Positions 8,328 to 15,074 are shown, counted from the stretch's first letter. The stretch is 17,741 nucleotides of DNA from Phascolarctobacterium sp. (GCA_004558595.1 SFCN01000042.1:1-17741), one strand, 5' to 3'. The notes: a model not told the origin generated them from the letters alone. Program-made: numbers and translations.

Positions 8328-9466
8328 TATTTACTCTCCTTTTTCTTGTGTAATTGGATTAAAGCATCTGCATGCTCGGTCTTGCCCAAAATGCCGTAGA
8401 CATTTGAAAACATGAAAGCCGCAGTTTTTATTTTACCATGCACTCTATGCTGCATGTAAAAATCGATTTTTTGTGTAACCTGCTCCATCACAGGCTCAAA
8501 AAGCTGTTCCCGCTTCAGAATTTTCGTAACCTCATCAGTGGTCAAGCAGCCATAAATTTCTTTGCCCACCTCTACGGACGCGCCATGGAACATGGCCTGC
8601 AAGGCAAAGAGCTCTGTGCGGCAGTCCGCATATTTGGAGTGAGTATTCATCACACCCTGGGCCAGCTTCACCAGCTTACCACTGTGGCCTATGAGCAACA
8701 GCGTCTCAAAGCCCAAATAAACAGCATAATCTAAGAGTTCGCCCACAAAATTACTGCAGGTTACTGCGCCCTCTAAATCAAGCTGCATTACATCACGAGT
8801 AAAGTCTTCGCCATAATTACCGAAGAACACCAACAAATCCTTGTTGCCTCTTGCCTTTTGCGCCCTCATCTCCACATACATGGTTTCAATGAGCGCTTTC
8901 TCACTCATGGGCTCCACGATTCCGCTGGTTCCCAGAACAGAAAGACCGCCTATAATGCCCAAGCGGGGGTTAAAAGTCTTTTTGGCTATTTCCACACCCT
9001 CAGGTATAGAGATAGTCACCATGAGCCCATCAGTATAGCCGGTCTGCTCCATCACAGAGCTTACTTCGCTAGTAATCATGCGCCTGGGGGTTGGGTTAAT
9101 AGCGGGTCCCCCCACAGCACAGGCCAAGCCTGGCTTTGTTACCCTACCCACGCCCACACCACCTTCGATGTGTACGCCGGGTTCCGCAGTCCTTTCCACC
9201 TTAGCAAAGACTAATATTCCATTTGTATCATCCGGATCATCACCGGAATCCTTGCGAATAGCGCAGCTTACATAATTCTCAGCCAGCTCCACCTGCAAAG
9301 GCTCTAGGTTCAGCGTAATGCCCTTGGGCGTGTCAATACGCACGCTATCCACGCGTTCGCCTGTAAGCAGCATGGTGGCTGCTGCCTTGGCTGCCGCTGT
9401 GGCGCAGCTACCTGTGGTGTAGCCACAGCGTAGGTTTTTTCCCTGTGAAAATTGATATTCCTCCAC
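8327..9466 (-). CDS. cbiD: Cobalt-precorrin-5B C1-methyltransferase CbiD
   Basis: First gene of the operon; methylates C1 of cobalt-precorrin-5B, a step found only in the anaerobic pathway. The family signature GYTTGSCA (15-22) and the long conserved block GVGRVTKPGLACAVGGPAIN (about 104-123, with NPTPRRM following) are clear, and HSGKLVKLAQG lies in the C-terminal half. The 379 residues are full length. The start is GTG (cac at 9464-9466), backed by a near-perfect AAAGGAGGT 4 nt upstream; the only nearby upstream ATG runs straight into a stop. It lies downstream of the cobalamin riboswitch terminator, so its transcription should fall when B12 is plentiful. Confidence 0.96.
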   Translation of the reverse strand: MEEYQFSQGKNLRCGYTTGSCATAAAKAAATMLLTGERVDSVRIDTPKGITLNLEPLQVELAENYVSCAIRKDSGDDPDDTNGILVFAKVERTAEPGVHIEGGVGVGRVTKPGLACAVGGPAINPTPRRMITSEVSSVMEQTGYTDGLMVTISIPEGVEIAKKTFNPRLGIIGGLSVLGTSGIVEPMSEKALIETMYVEMRAQKARGNKDLLVFFGNYGEDFTRDVMQLDLEGAVTCSNFVGELLDYAVYLGFETLLLIGHSGKLVKLAQGVMNTHSKYADCRTELFALQAMFHGASVEVGKEIYGCLTTDEVTKILKREQLFEPVMEQVTQKIDFYMQHRVHGKIKTAAFMFSNVYGILGKTEHADALIQLHKKKESK

Positions 9467-9513
9467 AGCAACCTCCTTTACATGCTAATCTTATCTAAGA
9501 AAGCATCTCATTT

Positions 9514-9548
9514 ATAAGAAAAGACTTCTGCCGAATCCAGCAGAAGTC
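9514..9548 (-). terminator. Intrinsic terminator of the cobalamin riboswitch expression platform
   Basis: The transcribed strand forms a 9-bp perfect stem GACTTCTGC / GCAGAAGTC (9540-9548 with 9523-9531), extendable by a U-G and a G-C pair to leave a GAUU tetraloop, followed by the T-rich run TTTTCTTAT. It lies between the aptamer and the cbiD ribosome site, where an attenuator is expected. Formation with B12 bound would switch off the whole cbi operon. Confidence 0.85.
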
Positions 9549-9740
9549 ACAAAGACAGAATTAACTAAAGACGACCATGACAGAAAATAGTAGAATTTAG
9601 CCAACCAACTGTCTCCATCACCCGTGGATTCAGAGTAAGGCATAGGCTGGTTGCTGACTTAGGCTAGCAGCCTGCACAGCGGCGGGACCGTAGGATTGAT
9701 ATCCTCTTACCATCGAGACACACTTAACCTATACCAATAG
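9549..9740 (-). promoter_or_regulatory. Cobalamin riboswitch (5' leader of the cbi operon)
   Basis: The leader has the conserved cobalamin-riboswitch core. The closing stem GGTATAGG (9728-9735) pairs with CCTATGCC (9639-9646). Between them are GTCCCGCCGCTGT (9676-9688), the hallmark junction sequence, and the B12-box AAGTCAGCA (9652-9660). The stretch between aptamer core and terminator contains a possible GACAG/CTGTC hairpin that could take part in the kissing-loop and switch. The 5' part of the core (GATGGTAAGAGGATATCAATCC) departs from the more usual GGGAA and GGTGAAAATCC forms. The known role is direct sensing of adenosyl- or hydroxocobalamin; which form is bound cannot be read here. Confidence 0.92.
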
Positions 9741-9748
9741 CTAGTGTC

Positions 9749-9777
9749 ATTATAGCATAGTACGGGGCAAATTCCAA
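9749..9777 (-). promoter_or_regulatory. Sigma-A-type promoter of the cbi operon
   Basis: -35 TTGGAA (9772-9777), 17-nt spacer, consensus -10 TATAAT (9749-9754). Transcription would begin near 9742, directly upstream of the riboswitch closing stem, so the leader begins essentially with the aptamer. Confidence 0.8.
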
Positions 9778-9807
9778 TACCCTTAGGAAAAAATCTTAAT
9801 GTTACTA

Positions 9808-9826
9808 GGAATGATTCTCATGATCT
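9808..9826. promoter_or_regulatory. Fur-box-like palindrome
   Basis: On the minus strand the core reads ATGAGAATCATT. Against the 19-bp Escherichia coli Fur consensus, 13 of 19 positions match, with the two inner half-sites (AATGAT and TCAT-ATC) nearly intact. It lies about 31 bp upstream of the cbi -35 element and between that promoter and the tctC terminator. Regulator and target are inferred; a related FUR-family protein (Zur, PerR) or chance in AT-rich DNA is possible. The rest of the gap (9827-9888) is AT-rich and shows no gene. Confidence 0.35.
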
Positions 9827-9888
9827 TAGGAATTTTATAATGAAACTAAATAGTATATATTATTATAATCTGACAATTTATTAGTAGC

Positions 9889-9919
9889 TAAAAAGAGCTC
9901 GGACCATAATCCGAGCTCT
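9889..9919 (-). terminator. Intrinsic terminator downstream of the TctC-family gene
   Basis: A 10-bp perfect stem AGAGCTCGGA / TCCGAGCTCT (9910-9919 with 9894-9903), loop TTATGG, followed by a T run. It starts about a dozen bases after the tctC stop and separates it from the cbi operon. Confidence 0.92.
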
Positions 9920-9931
9920 CGAAAATCACTA

Positions 9932-10900
9932 TTATTTCGCTTTTTTCAGGAACTTTTCGTACATAGCATGGTCTTCGGCCATCATCTTATCAGCCTCATC
10001 ACCAATGATGCAGGTGGGGTCGATGCCCTGCTTCATGAAATAATCCTTGAATTCCTTGGATTCGCAAACCTTCTTAGCTGCATTGCGCAATACGTCCAGC
10101 TTGTCCTTAGGAGTATTTTTAGGAGCAACCAAAGCAGCCCAAGCACGGACGGTCATGTTATGACCCAGCTCCTTAAAGGTAGGAACGTTGGGATAAATTA
10201 CGCTACGGCTACCAGCCATAACAGCCAAAATCTTCAGGTTACCAGCGTCAACCTGGCTTTTGAATACGGAGGGATCAGCCAAGGTAGCATCGATATGTTT
10301 ACCAGCCAAAGCAGCAGCAATATCGGCAGATCCTTTCGGATAAGGAACATGCTTAAATTGTACGCCGAACTCTTCCTCGAAGGACAGAGCTGCAATATGC
10401 CAAATTGCGCCTACGCCGGAGTTACCCATCTTGATTTTGCCGGGATTGGCTTTAGCGAATTTAACGAATTCATCAACACTGTTGTAGGGAGCTTCCTTAG
10501 GCACAATGAGAGCTGCGGGGGCAGCGATGGGTGCGCAAATGGCAGCGTAATCCTTATAAGTGTTCTTGCACTTACCTTGATGGGGGAACATAGCCAGCTC
10601 CACAGTAACCATACCCAGAGTATGACCATCAGCCTTGGCATTGGCAGTTTCTACCATGCCAGTTACACCGCCGCCATCAGGCTTATTCACAGGCACAAAT
10701 TTGGAACCCTTCAGTTCTTTCTCCATGAATTGGATTAAACCGCGAGCAGAGGTATCAGTGCCACCGCCGGGAGCCTTGGGAATAATAACAGAAATATCAC
10801 CATCTGCGGGATAAGCAGCCTTTTTGCTGTCACCGCCGCAGCCGGTGAGCATCACAGCCATGGTCAGCATAGCCATGAGCACAACTAAGATTTTTTTCAT
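9932..10900 (-). CDS. TctC/Bug-family tricarboxylate transporter substrate-binding lipoprotein
   Basis: Extracytoplasmic solute receptor of the tripartite tricarboxylate transporter (TTT) type. From the chosen start the first 21 residues form a lipoprotein signal: MKK, a hydrophobic core and the lipobox LTGC with Cys21 as the lipid anchor. The mature protein begins with the family's ligand-loop motif IIPKAPGGGTDTSAR (39-53). FKHVPYPKGSADIAAALAGKHIDA in the middle and the C-terminal region fit the family, and 322 residues is normal. The frame is open 26 codons further, but a Shine-Dalgarno AAGGAGAT precedes the ATG at 10900 and the signal peptide begins there. No TctA or TctB membrane subunits are nearby, so the partner must be encoded elsewhere. 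The ligand cannot be told; carboxylates are typical. Confidence 0.9.
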   Translation of the reverse strand: MKKILVVLMAMLTMAVMLTGCGGDSKKAAYPADGDISVIIPKAPGGGTDTSARGLIQFMEKELKGSKFVPVNKPDGGGVTGMVETANAKADGHTLGMVTVELAMFPHQGKCKNTYKDYAAICAPIAAPAALIVPKEAPYNSVDEFVKFAKANPGKIKMGNSGVGAIWHIAALSFEEEFGVQFKHVPYPKGSADIAAALAGKHIDATLADPSVFKSQVDAGNLKILAVMAGSRSVIYPNVPTFKELGHNMTVRAWAALVAPKNTPKDKLDVLRNAAKKVCESKEFKDYFMKQGIDPTCIIGDEADKMMAEDHAMYEKFLKKAK

Positions 10901-10991
10901 CTTTACACATCTCCTTGTTAAAGATTTAATAAACACTCCTACCCTCTTGGCCCCGTCCACGACCCAGAGAGCAAGCATCGTAACTACAATT

Positions 10992-11020
10992 ATTGTACCA
11001 TATATTACATTGAGCGTAAA
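10992..11020 (-). promoter_or_regulatory. Promoter of the tctC-like gene
   Basis: -35 TTTACG (11015-11020), 17-nt spacer, -10 TACAAT (10992-10997). It lies between the sialidase-like stop codon and the lipoprotein start and would give a leader of about 85 nt. No terminator is visible between the two genes, so readthrough from the sialidase-like gene may add to expression. Confidence 0.65.
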
Positions 11021-11027
11021 CTACTTT

Positions 11028-12071
11028 TTATACAGATTTTTCTGAGAGTGTTACTATGGCAATATTCTCCCGATTATATGTATAGCTTATATATACCCTG
11101 CCATCATCTGCGATAATGGCAGGATAGGAAAATTCCCCTGGATTAGTTTCTAAGTCGAGAAGCTTTTGCCAAGTATATCCGTCGTCCTCGCTAATAAAAA
11201 GGCTTAGAGGTGAACGCATACCCCAATTAGCTGCTACAGGATTGCACACTAAGAGCAGTCTTCCATCGCCCATGGTCACTAAATCCAAGCCACTATTATT
11301 ATTGGGTAGCTTTAGGGCGTAGGCTGCGCTCCAGTGTTCGCCATCGTCCTCACTATCGGCTCTATACACAAAGCCCTCGCTACTGCGCAGCAGCATATGC
11401 ACGCTGCCGCCCTTAGCGGCCGGGCTTTGCCACAGACTGGGCTGGATAACACCCCGCCCGTAAAAGGATTGGGGGCTGACAGCAATATCGCTCTCAGCAG
11501 TCTTCTCTCCCTGCTGATACTGTAAATTATCAATCCTTACGGGCGTTGATTTACGCCAGCTAAGACCCTCATCCTCACTGATGTCCGCAAAGGCTTCCCA
11601 AAGACCGTGCTCCGTGGAACCACCGGCCAGGATGCGACCGCTGGCCAATCTTATGGGCTTATTACGCACGGGGCCTCTCCCGCCGCTTACATCACCTGGC
11701 ACCAGCTCCGCTGGTGCGCTCCAGCTTCTTCCATCGTCATGAGAAGTCATCACCATGGTACGCCAGCTAGCAATTTGCTGGCCTTCCTTATAAAACAAGT
11801 GTAGGGCTCCGTTCTGAAGGTAAAACAACACCGGATTCCAATTAGCGCTAGCCCCTTCAGCCAGCTTCACCGGTTCAGTCCATACACCACCATGGGTATT
11901 ATCCCTGCGAGCTCCATAAATAGCCACGTCGGCTTCGCCCTCGTGGCTGCCCCCGAACCAACAGCACATGAGCCCCCCATCACGCAGCTTCACCAAGGTA
12001 GAAGCATGACAAAAAGCCGTGGGTAGTTTATCTAGCACCAATTCCTTATGTATACTAAAATTTGTGCCCAT
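11028..12071 (-). CDS. Sialidase-like BNR/Asp-box repeat protein, cytoplasmic
   Basis: Six-bladed beta-propeller protein of the exo-sialidase/BNR_2 type. Four Asp boxes (S-x-D-x-G-x-x-W) are visible: SHDDGRSW, SEDEGLSW, SEDDGEHW and SEDDGYTW. CCWFGGSHEGEADVAIYGAR near residues 36-55, PVRNKPIRLASGRILAGGS, QPSLWQ, NNNSGLDLV and FSYPAIIADDGRVYISYTYNR are features of this subfamily. The product is 347 residues with no signal peptide or membrane segment, so it should act in the cytoplasm. The frame extends to an ATG at 12104, but GGAGG lies 7 nt before the ATG at 12071, which is preferred. No sialic-acid lyase, kinase or transporter is beside it; the true glycoside substrate is unknown and it could be a non-sialidase hydrolase. 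Confidence 0.82.
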   Translation of the reverse strand: MGTNFSIHKELVLDKLPTAFCHASTLVKLRDGGLMCCWFGGSHEGEADVAIYGARRDNTHGGVWTEPVKLAEGASANWNPVLFYLQNGALHLFYKEGQQIASWRTMVMTSHDDGRSWSAPAELVPGDVSGGRGPVRNKPIRLASGRILAGGSTEHGLWEAFADISEDEGLSWRKSTPVRIDNLQYQQGEKTAESDIAVSPQSFYGRGVIQPSLWQSPAAKGGSVHMLLRSSEGFVYRADSEDDGEHWSAAYALKLPNNNSGLDLVTMGDGRLLLVCNPVAANWGMRSPLSLFISEDDGYTWQKLLDLETNPGEFSYPAIIADDGRVYISYTYNRENIAIVTLSEKSV

Positions 12072-12117
12072 TATACAACCTCCAAATAACTTGTAAACGT
12101 GCATCTGCTTTGATTAT

Positions 12118-12146
12118 ATTATACTTGGAGCTCATAGGAAAAACAA
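12118..12146 (-). promoter_or_regulatory. Promoter of the sialidase-like gene
   Basis: -35 TTGTTT (12141-12146), 17-nt spacer, consensus -10 TATAAT (12118-12123); a second overlapping TATAAT lies at 12113-12118. It is placed between the upstream terminator and the gene. Confidence 0.65.
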
Positions 12147-12199
12147 CTCCCCTAGTTATAGTTGTCCACCTAAGTTCTATAATGAGTACTATTTTGCTA

Positions 12200-12249
12200 T
12201 AAAAAAGCACCCCATGAGGACTCTTATCTAGAAATCCTCCAGGGGATGC
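12200..12249 (-). terminator. Intrinsic terminator of the psd-pssA-glycosyltransferase unit
   Basis: A long interrupted stem begins GCATCCCC (12242-12249) and closes with GGGGTGC (12207-12213), continues inward through AGGA/TCCT pairing, and is followed by TTTTTT. It starts about 34 nt after the glycosyltransferase stop codon. Confidence 0.85.
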
Positions 12250-12282
12250 AATTAGCTTGTATAAATTTTTAAGAAAAGATTG

Positions 12283-13572
12283 TTACTTTTTATCTCTAAC
12301 GAAAACTACTTCTTTCGGACCCTCGTTCACTGCGTCCTCGGGAATAATCACATCATCAAAGCTGATACCACGAGTATGCAGGGTGTGATTCCATTCATGC
12401 TCATTGCGATGCCACCAGCCAAGGGCAGTAATAGGAACCCAGCTATAGATGAAAAGCGGATACAAAAGCAGGTAAAGCCAAGACTTCCAGGAAGCGCGAA
12501 TTTTCCACAGCACGGCAACCGGAAAAATGTACTGACCGACACCTACAATCGTCCACACCTCCAAGGGTATGATGGTGTAGAGAATATTGGTATAAAATGG
12601 AACGTAGTTGTAAATATAACTGCACAGGATGAAGAAAGTAGAAATCAGGAGGAAATAAGGCTGAATCAAATTTACAGAGCAATCTAGCATCACGATATTC
12701 CTCGTCCTGATAGCCTTTTTAATCATGGGCCACAAATATCTATCCGCCACATCAAAATGTCCCTGAGACCAACGCTTACGCTGATGCCATGTTTGCATAA
12801 AGGTTAACGGCTTTTCATCATAAATAATAGCGTCATGAGCCCAAGTAGTAGGAATATTTTCCATCATAGCCTGAATGGTGAATTCCATATCCTCGGTAAG
12901 GCAGGTTGCACGCCAGCCATAGCGCTTCAACACCTCCGTATCGAAGCACATACCCGTACCACCTAAGCAGCAGGACAAACCCATATTATACTTAGCCAAG
13001 CTCCATACATGGTTCACAATCCAGAAGGAAATAGCAAAAACACCACTGACCCAGGTATCTGTTGGATTCTTGGCATCAATATAGCCCTGGATAATGCGTT
13101 CACCATTACAGAGACGACTATTCATCTCCTTTAAGAAATCTAGATGGACAAGATTATCCGCATCAAAAACGCAAACTGCGTCATACTTTTTCTCAAGCTT
13201 AAATAAACGCTCAAACATCCAGGCCAAAGCAAAGCCCTTGCCCTTGCCTTCCTCGCTAAAGCGCTCGTAGACAATGGCGCCAGCCTTGCGGGCCACAGCG
13301 GCAGTGTGGTCATCACAATTATCGGCCACCACAAAAATATCATACAAAGCGTCATTGTAATTCAAACGACGCAAATTATCCACCAATTGAGCAATAACCC
13401 TTTCCTCATTATGAGCGCAGGCAATGAGGGCGAAGGTTTTGCTTTCATCATATATCTTGACTTCCTTTTTCTTTCCGAACAGTCCGAACCAAGAAACAAA
13501 GAAATAATACAGAGTAAAAAATATAATCAAAAGCTGCAAAGGTATCATGACTATATCAAAAACAGTATACAT
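12283..13572 (-). CDS. Membrane-bound family 2 glycosyltransferase
   Basis: Processive-type GT2 enzyme with a cytosolic catalytic domain between membrane helices. An N-terminal hydrophobic helix (about 5-30) is followed by the GT-A domain with ACAHNEE, DNCDD (84-88), DxD motif DADN (137-140), TED (226-228) carrying the probable catalytic Asp, and QRKRW (264-268), the acceptor-channel motif. Three or more hydrophobic segments follow at about 300-385. This layout resembles bacterial N-acetylglucosaminyl/cellulose-synthase-like transferases, but the sugar and product cannot be told from sequence. The ATG at 13572 has AAGGAG 7 nt upstream; a TTG one codon earlier is in frame but too close to that site. 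It follows pssA by 65 nt without a terminator, which suggests an envelope role. Confidence 0.88.
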   Translation of the reverse strand: MYTVFDIVMIPLQLLIIFFTLYYFFVSWFGLFGKKKEVKIYDESKTFALIACAHNEERVIAQLVDNLRRLNYNDALYDIFVVADNCDDHTAAVARKAGAIVYERFSEEGKGKGFALAWMFERLFKLEKKYDAVCVFDADNLVHLDFLKEMNSRLCNGERIIQGYIDAKNPTDTWVSGVFAISFWIVNHVWSLAKYNMGLSCCLGGTGMCFDTEVLKRYGWRATCLTEDMEFTIQAMMENIPTTWAHDAIIYDEKPLTFMQTWHQRKRWSQGHFDVADRYLWPMIKKAIRTRNIVMLDCSVNLIQPYFLLISTFFILCSYIYNYVPFYTNILYTIIPLEVWTIVGVGQYIFPVAVLWKIRASWKSWLYLLLYPLFIYSWVPITALGWWHRNEHEWNHTLHTRGISFDDVIIPEDAVNEGPKEVVFVRDKK

Positions 13573-13637
13573 CAAAAATCTCCTTTACTCCCAATGATTG
13601 CTAGAATTGCTTTAGTAGTCACTAAGGGGTTAAATAT

Positions 13638-14321
13638 TTATTTATTTTTGCCAGTGGCAGCGCGATAAACATGGTTAATAATACCGGCGATGGTATAAGT
13701 AAACATGGAGATAAAGGGCCAAGCGCCGGGACGATTATAGAGCATTCCTACTCCAATCACTAAGGCGATGATAACGGGAATGCGGTACATAGGATTACCC
13801 TTGCCCTTAAAATCGGGGAATTTAACCTCGCTGTACATAATTACAGCGATAACAAGAGTCATGAGAGCAGTAACATAAACGCTGAAGCTATAGCCGCTAA
13901 GCACATAGGCAGCCAAAAAGCAGGCACCTGCGGGAATGGGCATACCCTGGAAATAGCCGTGCACCACACCCGTATTGCAATTAAAGCGTGCCAATCGCAG
14001 GCAACCGCCCACTGCAAATAAACCTGCAATAACCTGACCCAAGAGTCCCAGCTCCTGCAGACCAAATTGATAAATCATTATGGCCGGAGCCACGCCGAAG
14101 GAACACATATCGCAAAGAGAGTCCATTTCCTTGCCGAAATCGCCACCGCCCACGCCTAAGGCACGAGCAGCGCGCCCATCCAGAGAATCGAAAATAACGG
14201 CAATAACGATGAACAAGGGAGCATGGAAAAAATCACCCTCGATAGTTTTAAAAATAGAAAGCACGCCAAAAATCAAGCTGGCAGAGCTAATACTGTTGGG
14301 AACAAGACGACGATAATTCAT
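13638..14321 (-). CDS. pssA: CDP-diacylglycerol--serine O-phosphatidyltransferase (phosphatidylserine synthase)
   Basis: Integral membrane enzyme that makes phosphatidylserine from CDP-diacylglycerol and serine. The CDP-alcohol phosphotransferase motif is complete: Asp45, Asp48-Gly49, Ala52-Arg53, Gly63, Asp67 and Asp71, which bind the metal and CDP. MNYRRLVPNSISSASLIFG is a classical PssA N-terminus, and further hydrophobic helices fill the C-terminal two thirds. Length is 227 residues. The frame is open 20 codons further up, but GGGGAGGA lies 7 nt before the ATG at 14321 and that start fits the family. The start overlaps the psd stop as ATGA. Its product is the substrate of the adjacent Psd, so the pair makes phosphatidylethanolamine. 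Confidence 0.94.
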   Translation of the reverse strand: MNYRRLVPNSISSASLIFGVLSIFKTIEGDFFHAPLFIVIAVIFDSLDGRAARALGVGGGDFGKEMDSLCDMCSFGVAPAIMIYQFGLQELGLLGQVIAGLFAVGGCLRLARFNCNTGVVHGYFQGMPIPAGACFLAAYVLSGYSFSVYVTALMTLVIAVIMYSEVKFPDFKGKGNPMYRIPVIIALVIGVGMLYNRPGAWPFISMFTYTIAGIINHVYRAATGKNK

Positions 14322-14953
14322 GCTTTTATCCTCCCCACTACAGTGACACCACCTACTACGGATTGACCCTTTTTTACGCAAATCTCCACATTGCGAGGCA
14401 CAATCAGCTCGGTGCTAGAGCCAAATTTAATCATGCCATAGGTCTCACCCTGCTGCAGCTGGTGACCAACAGTTACCCAAGAAACAATGCGACGAGCTAA
14501 AAGGCCTGCTACCTGAATAACCAAAAAGCGGATGCGACCATTGTCAATGCCCACTGCATGGCGTTCATTTTCAAAGGAGGCAGATTTCTCATAGGCTGGC
14601 ACAAACTGACCACAGGTGTAGCGTTGATATTTAATTTCGCCGTCCAAGGGACTGCGATTAGTATGTACATTGAAGACGGAAAGGAAAATCGTGAGCTTTA
14701 AAGCAGGCTCATTTAAATATTCGTCATCATAGATTTCCTCCACGCCCATAACAGTGCCATCAGCAGGAGAATACAAAATATTGGGGTCATAGGGCATACT
14801 GCGGTGAAAATCCCGAAAGAAATAGGCGAAATACACGGCCAAAACTACGGGAATCACAGCCCAATAGGCACCAAAGAGCAAGTACACAATGGCAGCCACA
14901 ACTAATGAAGCTATAATAAAGGGATAACCCTCTTTTACAATAAACATAAACAT
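14318..14953 (-). CDS. psd: Phosphatidylserine decarboxylase proenzyme (short type)
   Basis: Pyruvoyl-dependent membrane enzyme converting phosphatidylserine to phosphatidylethanolamine. The 211-residue protein begins with two hydrophobic stretches (about 10-47) and then shows YSPADG (61-66), SVFNVHTNRSP (92-102) and, near the C-terminus, FGSST (177-181), where self-cleavage at Gly178-Ser179 would create the pyruvoyl group. The length is that of the short Psd class rather than the longer E. coli type. Two ATGs are possible: 14953, with AGGA about 8 nt upstream, and 14947, with GAGG 6 nt upstream. The first is used here. It is the first gene of the psd-pssA-glycosyltransferase unit. Confidence 0.94.
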   Translation of the reverse strand: MFMFIVKEGYPFIIASLVVAAIVYLLFGAYWAVIPVVLAVYFAYFFRDFHRSMPYDPNILYSPADGTVMGVEEIYDDEYLNEPALKLTIFLSVFNVHTNRSPLDGEIKYQRYTCGQFVPAYEKSASFENERHAVGIDNGRIRFLVIQVAGLLARRIVSWVTVGHQLQQGETYGMIKFGSSTELIVPRNVEICVKKGQSVVGGVTVVGRIKA

Positions 14954-15002
14954 CCTCGCTTTCCTGTGTTGTCAGTGGGACATATTTTTTACAGATACAT
15001 AC

Positions 15003-15045
15003 AAAAAGTGATGGAAGCCTTGGATAAAGCTCATTCCATCACTTT
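15003..15045 (-). terminator. Intrinsic terminator downstream of the TagA/WecG gene, overlapping the psd transcription start
   Basis: A 12-bp perfect stem AAAGTGATGGAA / TTCCATCACTTT (15034-15045 with 15005-15016) is followed by T residues on the minus strand. The other strand also ends in TTTATT, so it could work weakly in both directions. The -10 box of the psd promoter touches the outer end of this stem. Confidence 0.85.
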
Positions 15046-15074
15046 ATTATAATACAGCTTATGGTTTTTGTCCA
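15046..15074 (-). promoter_or_regulatory. Strong promoter of the psd-pssA-glycosyltransferase unit
   Basis: -35 TGGACA (15069-15074, one mismatch from consensus), 17-nt spacer, consensus -10 TATAAT (15046-15051). Initiation is expected near 15039, inside the 5' arm of the terminator hairpin, leaving a leader of about 85 nt before psd. Confidence 0.78.

Noticed and set aside
9968..10738. A 256-codon plus-strand open frame
   Set aside because: Antisense to the tctC-like gene, whose lipobox and ligand motif are clear. No recognisable domain is present on the plus strand.
10901..10978. A 26-residue N-terminal extension of the TctC-like protein
   Set aside because: The lipoprotein signal begins at the internal ATG (10900), which has its own Shine-Dalgarno sequence. 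The extension would bury the signal peptide.
10901..10990. A GC-rich leader with short inverted repeats upstream of the tctC-like gene, considered as a riboswitch
   Set aside because: The pairings are short and bulged, and I recognise no conserved aptamer core. It may be only an ordinary leader.
13573..13637. A small hairpin (CTTAGT/ACTAAAG) between pssA and the glycosyltransferase, considered as a terminator
   Set aside because: The stem is about six pairs with a bulge and is not followed by a T run, so it is unlikely to end transcription.
14159..14185. One extra residue in the PssA motif spacing (nine instead of eight residues between the Ala-Arg pair and the next Gly)
   Set aside because: All catalytic Asp, Gly and Arg residues are present, and eight- or nine-residue spacing is tolerated in CDP-alcohol phosphotransferases. 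It is not a sign of a defective gene.
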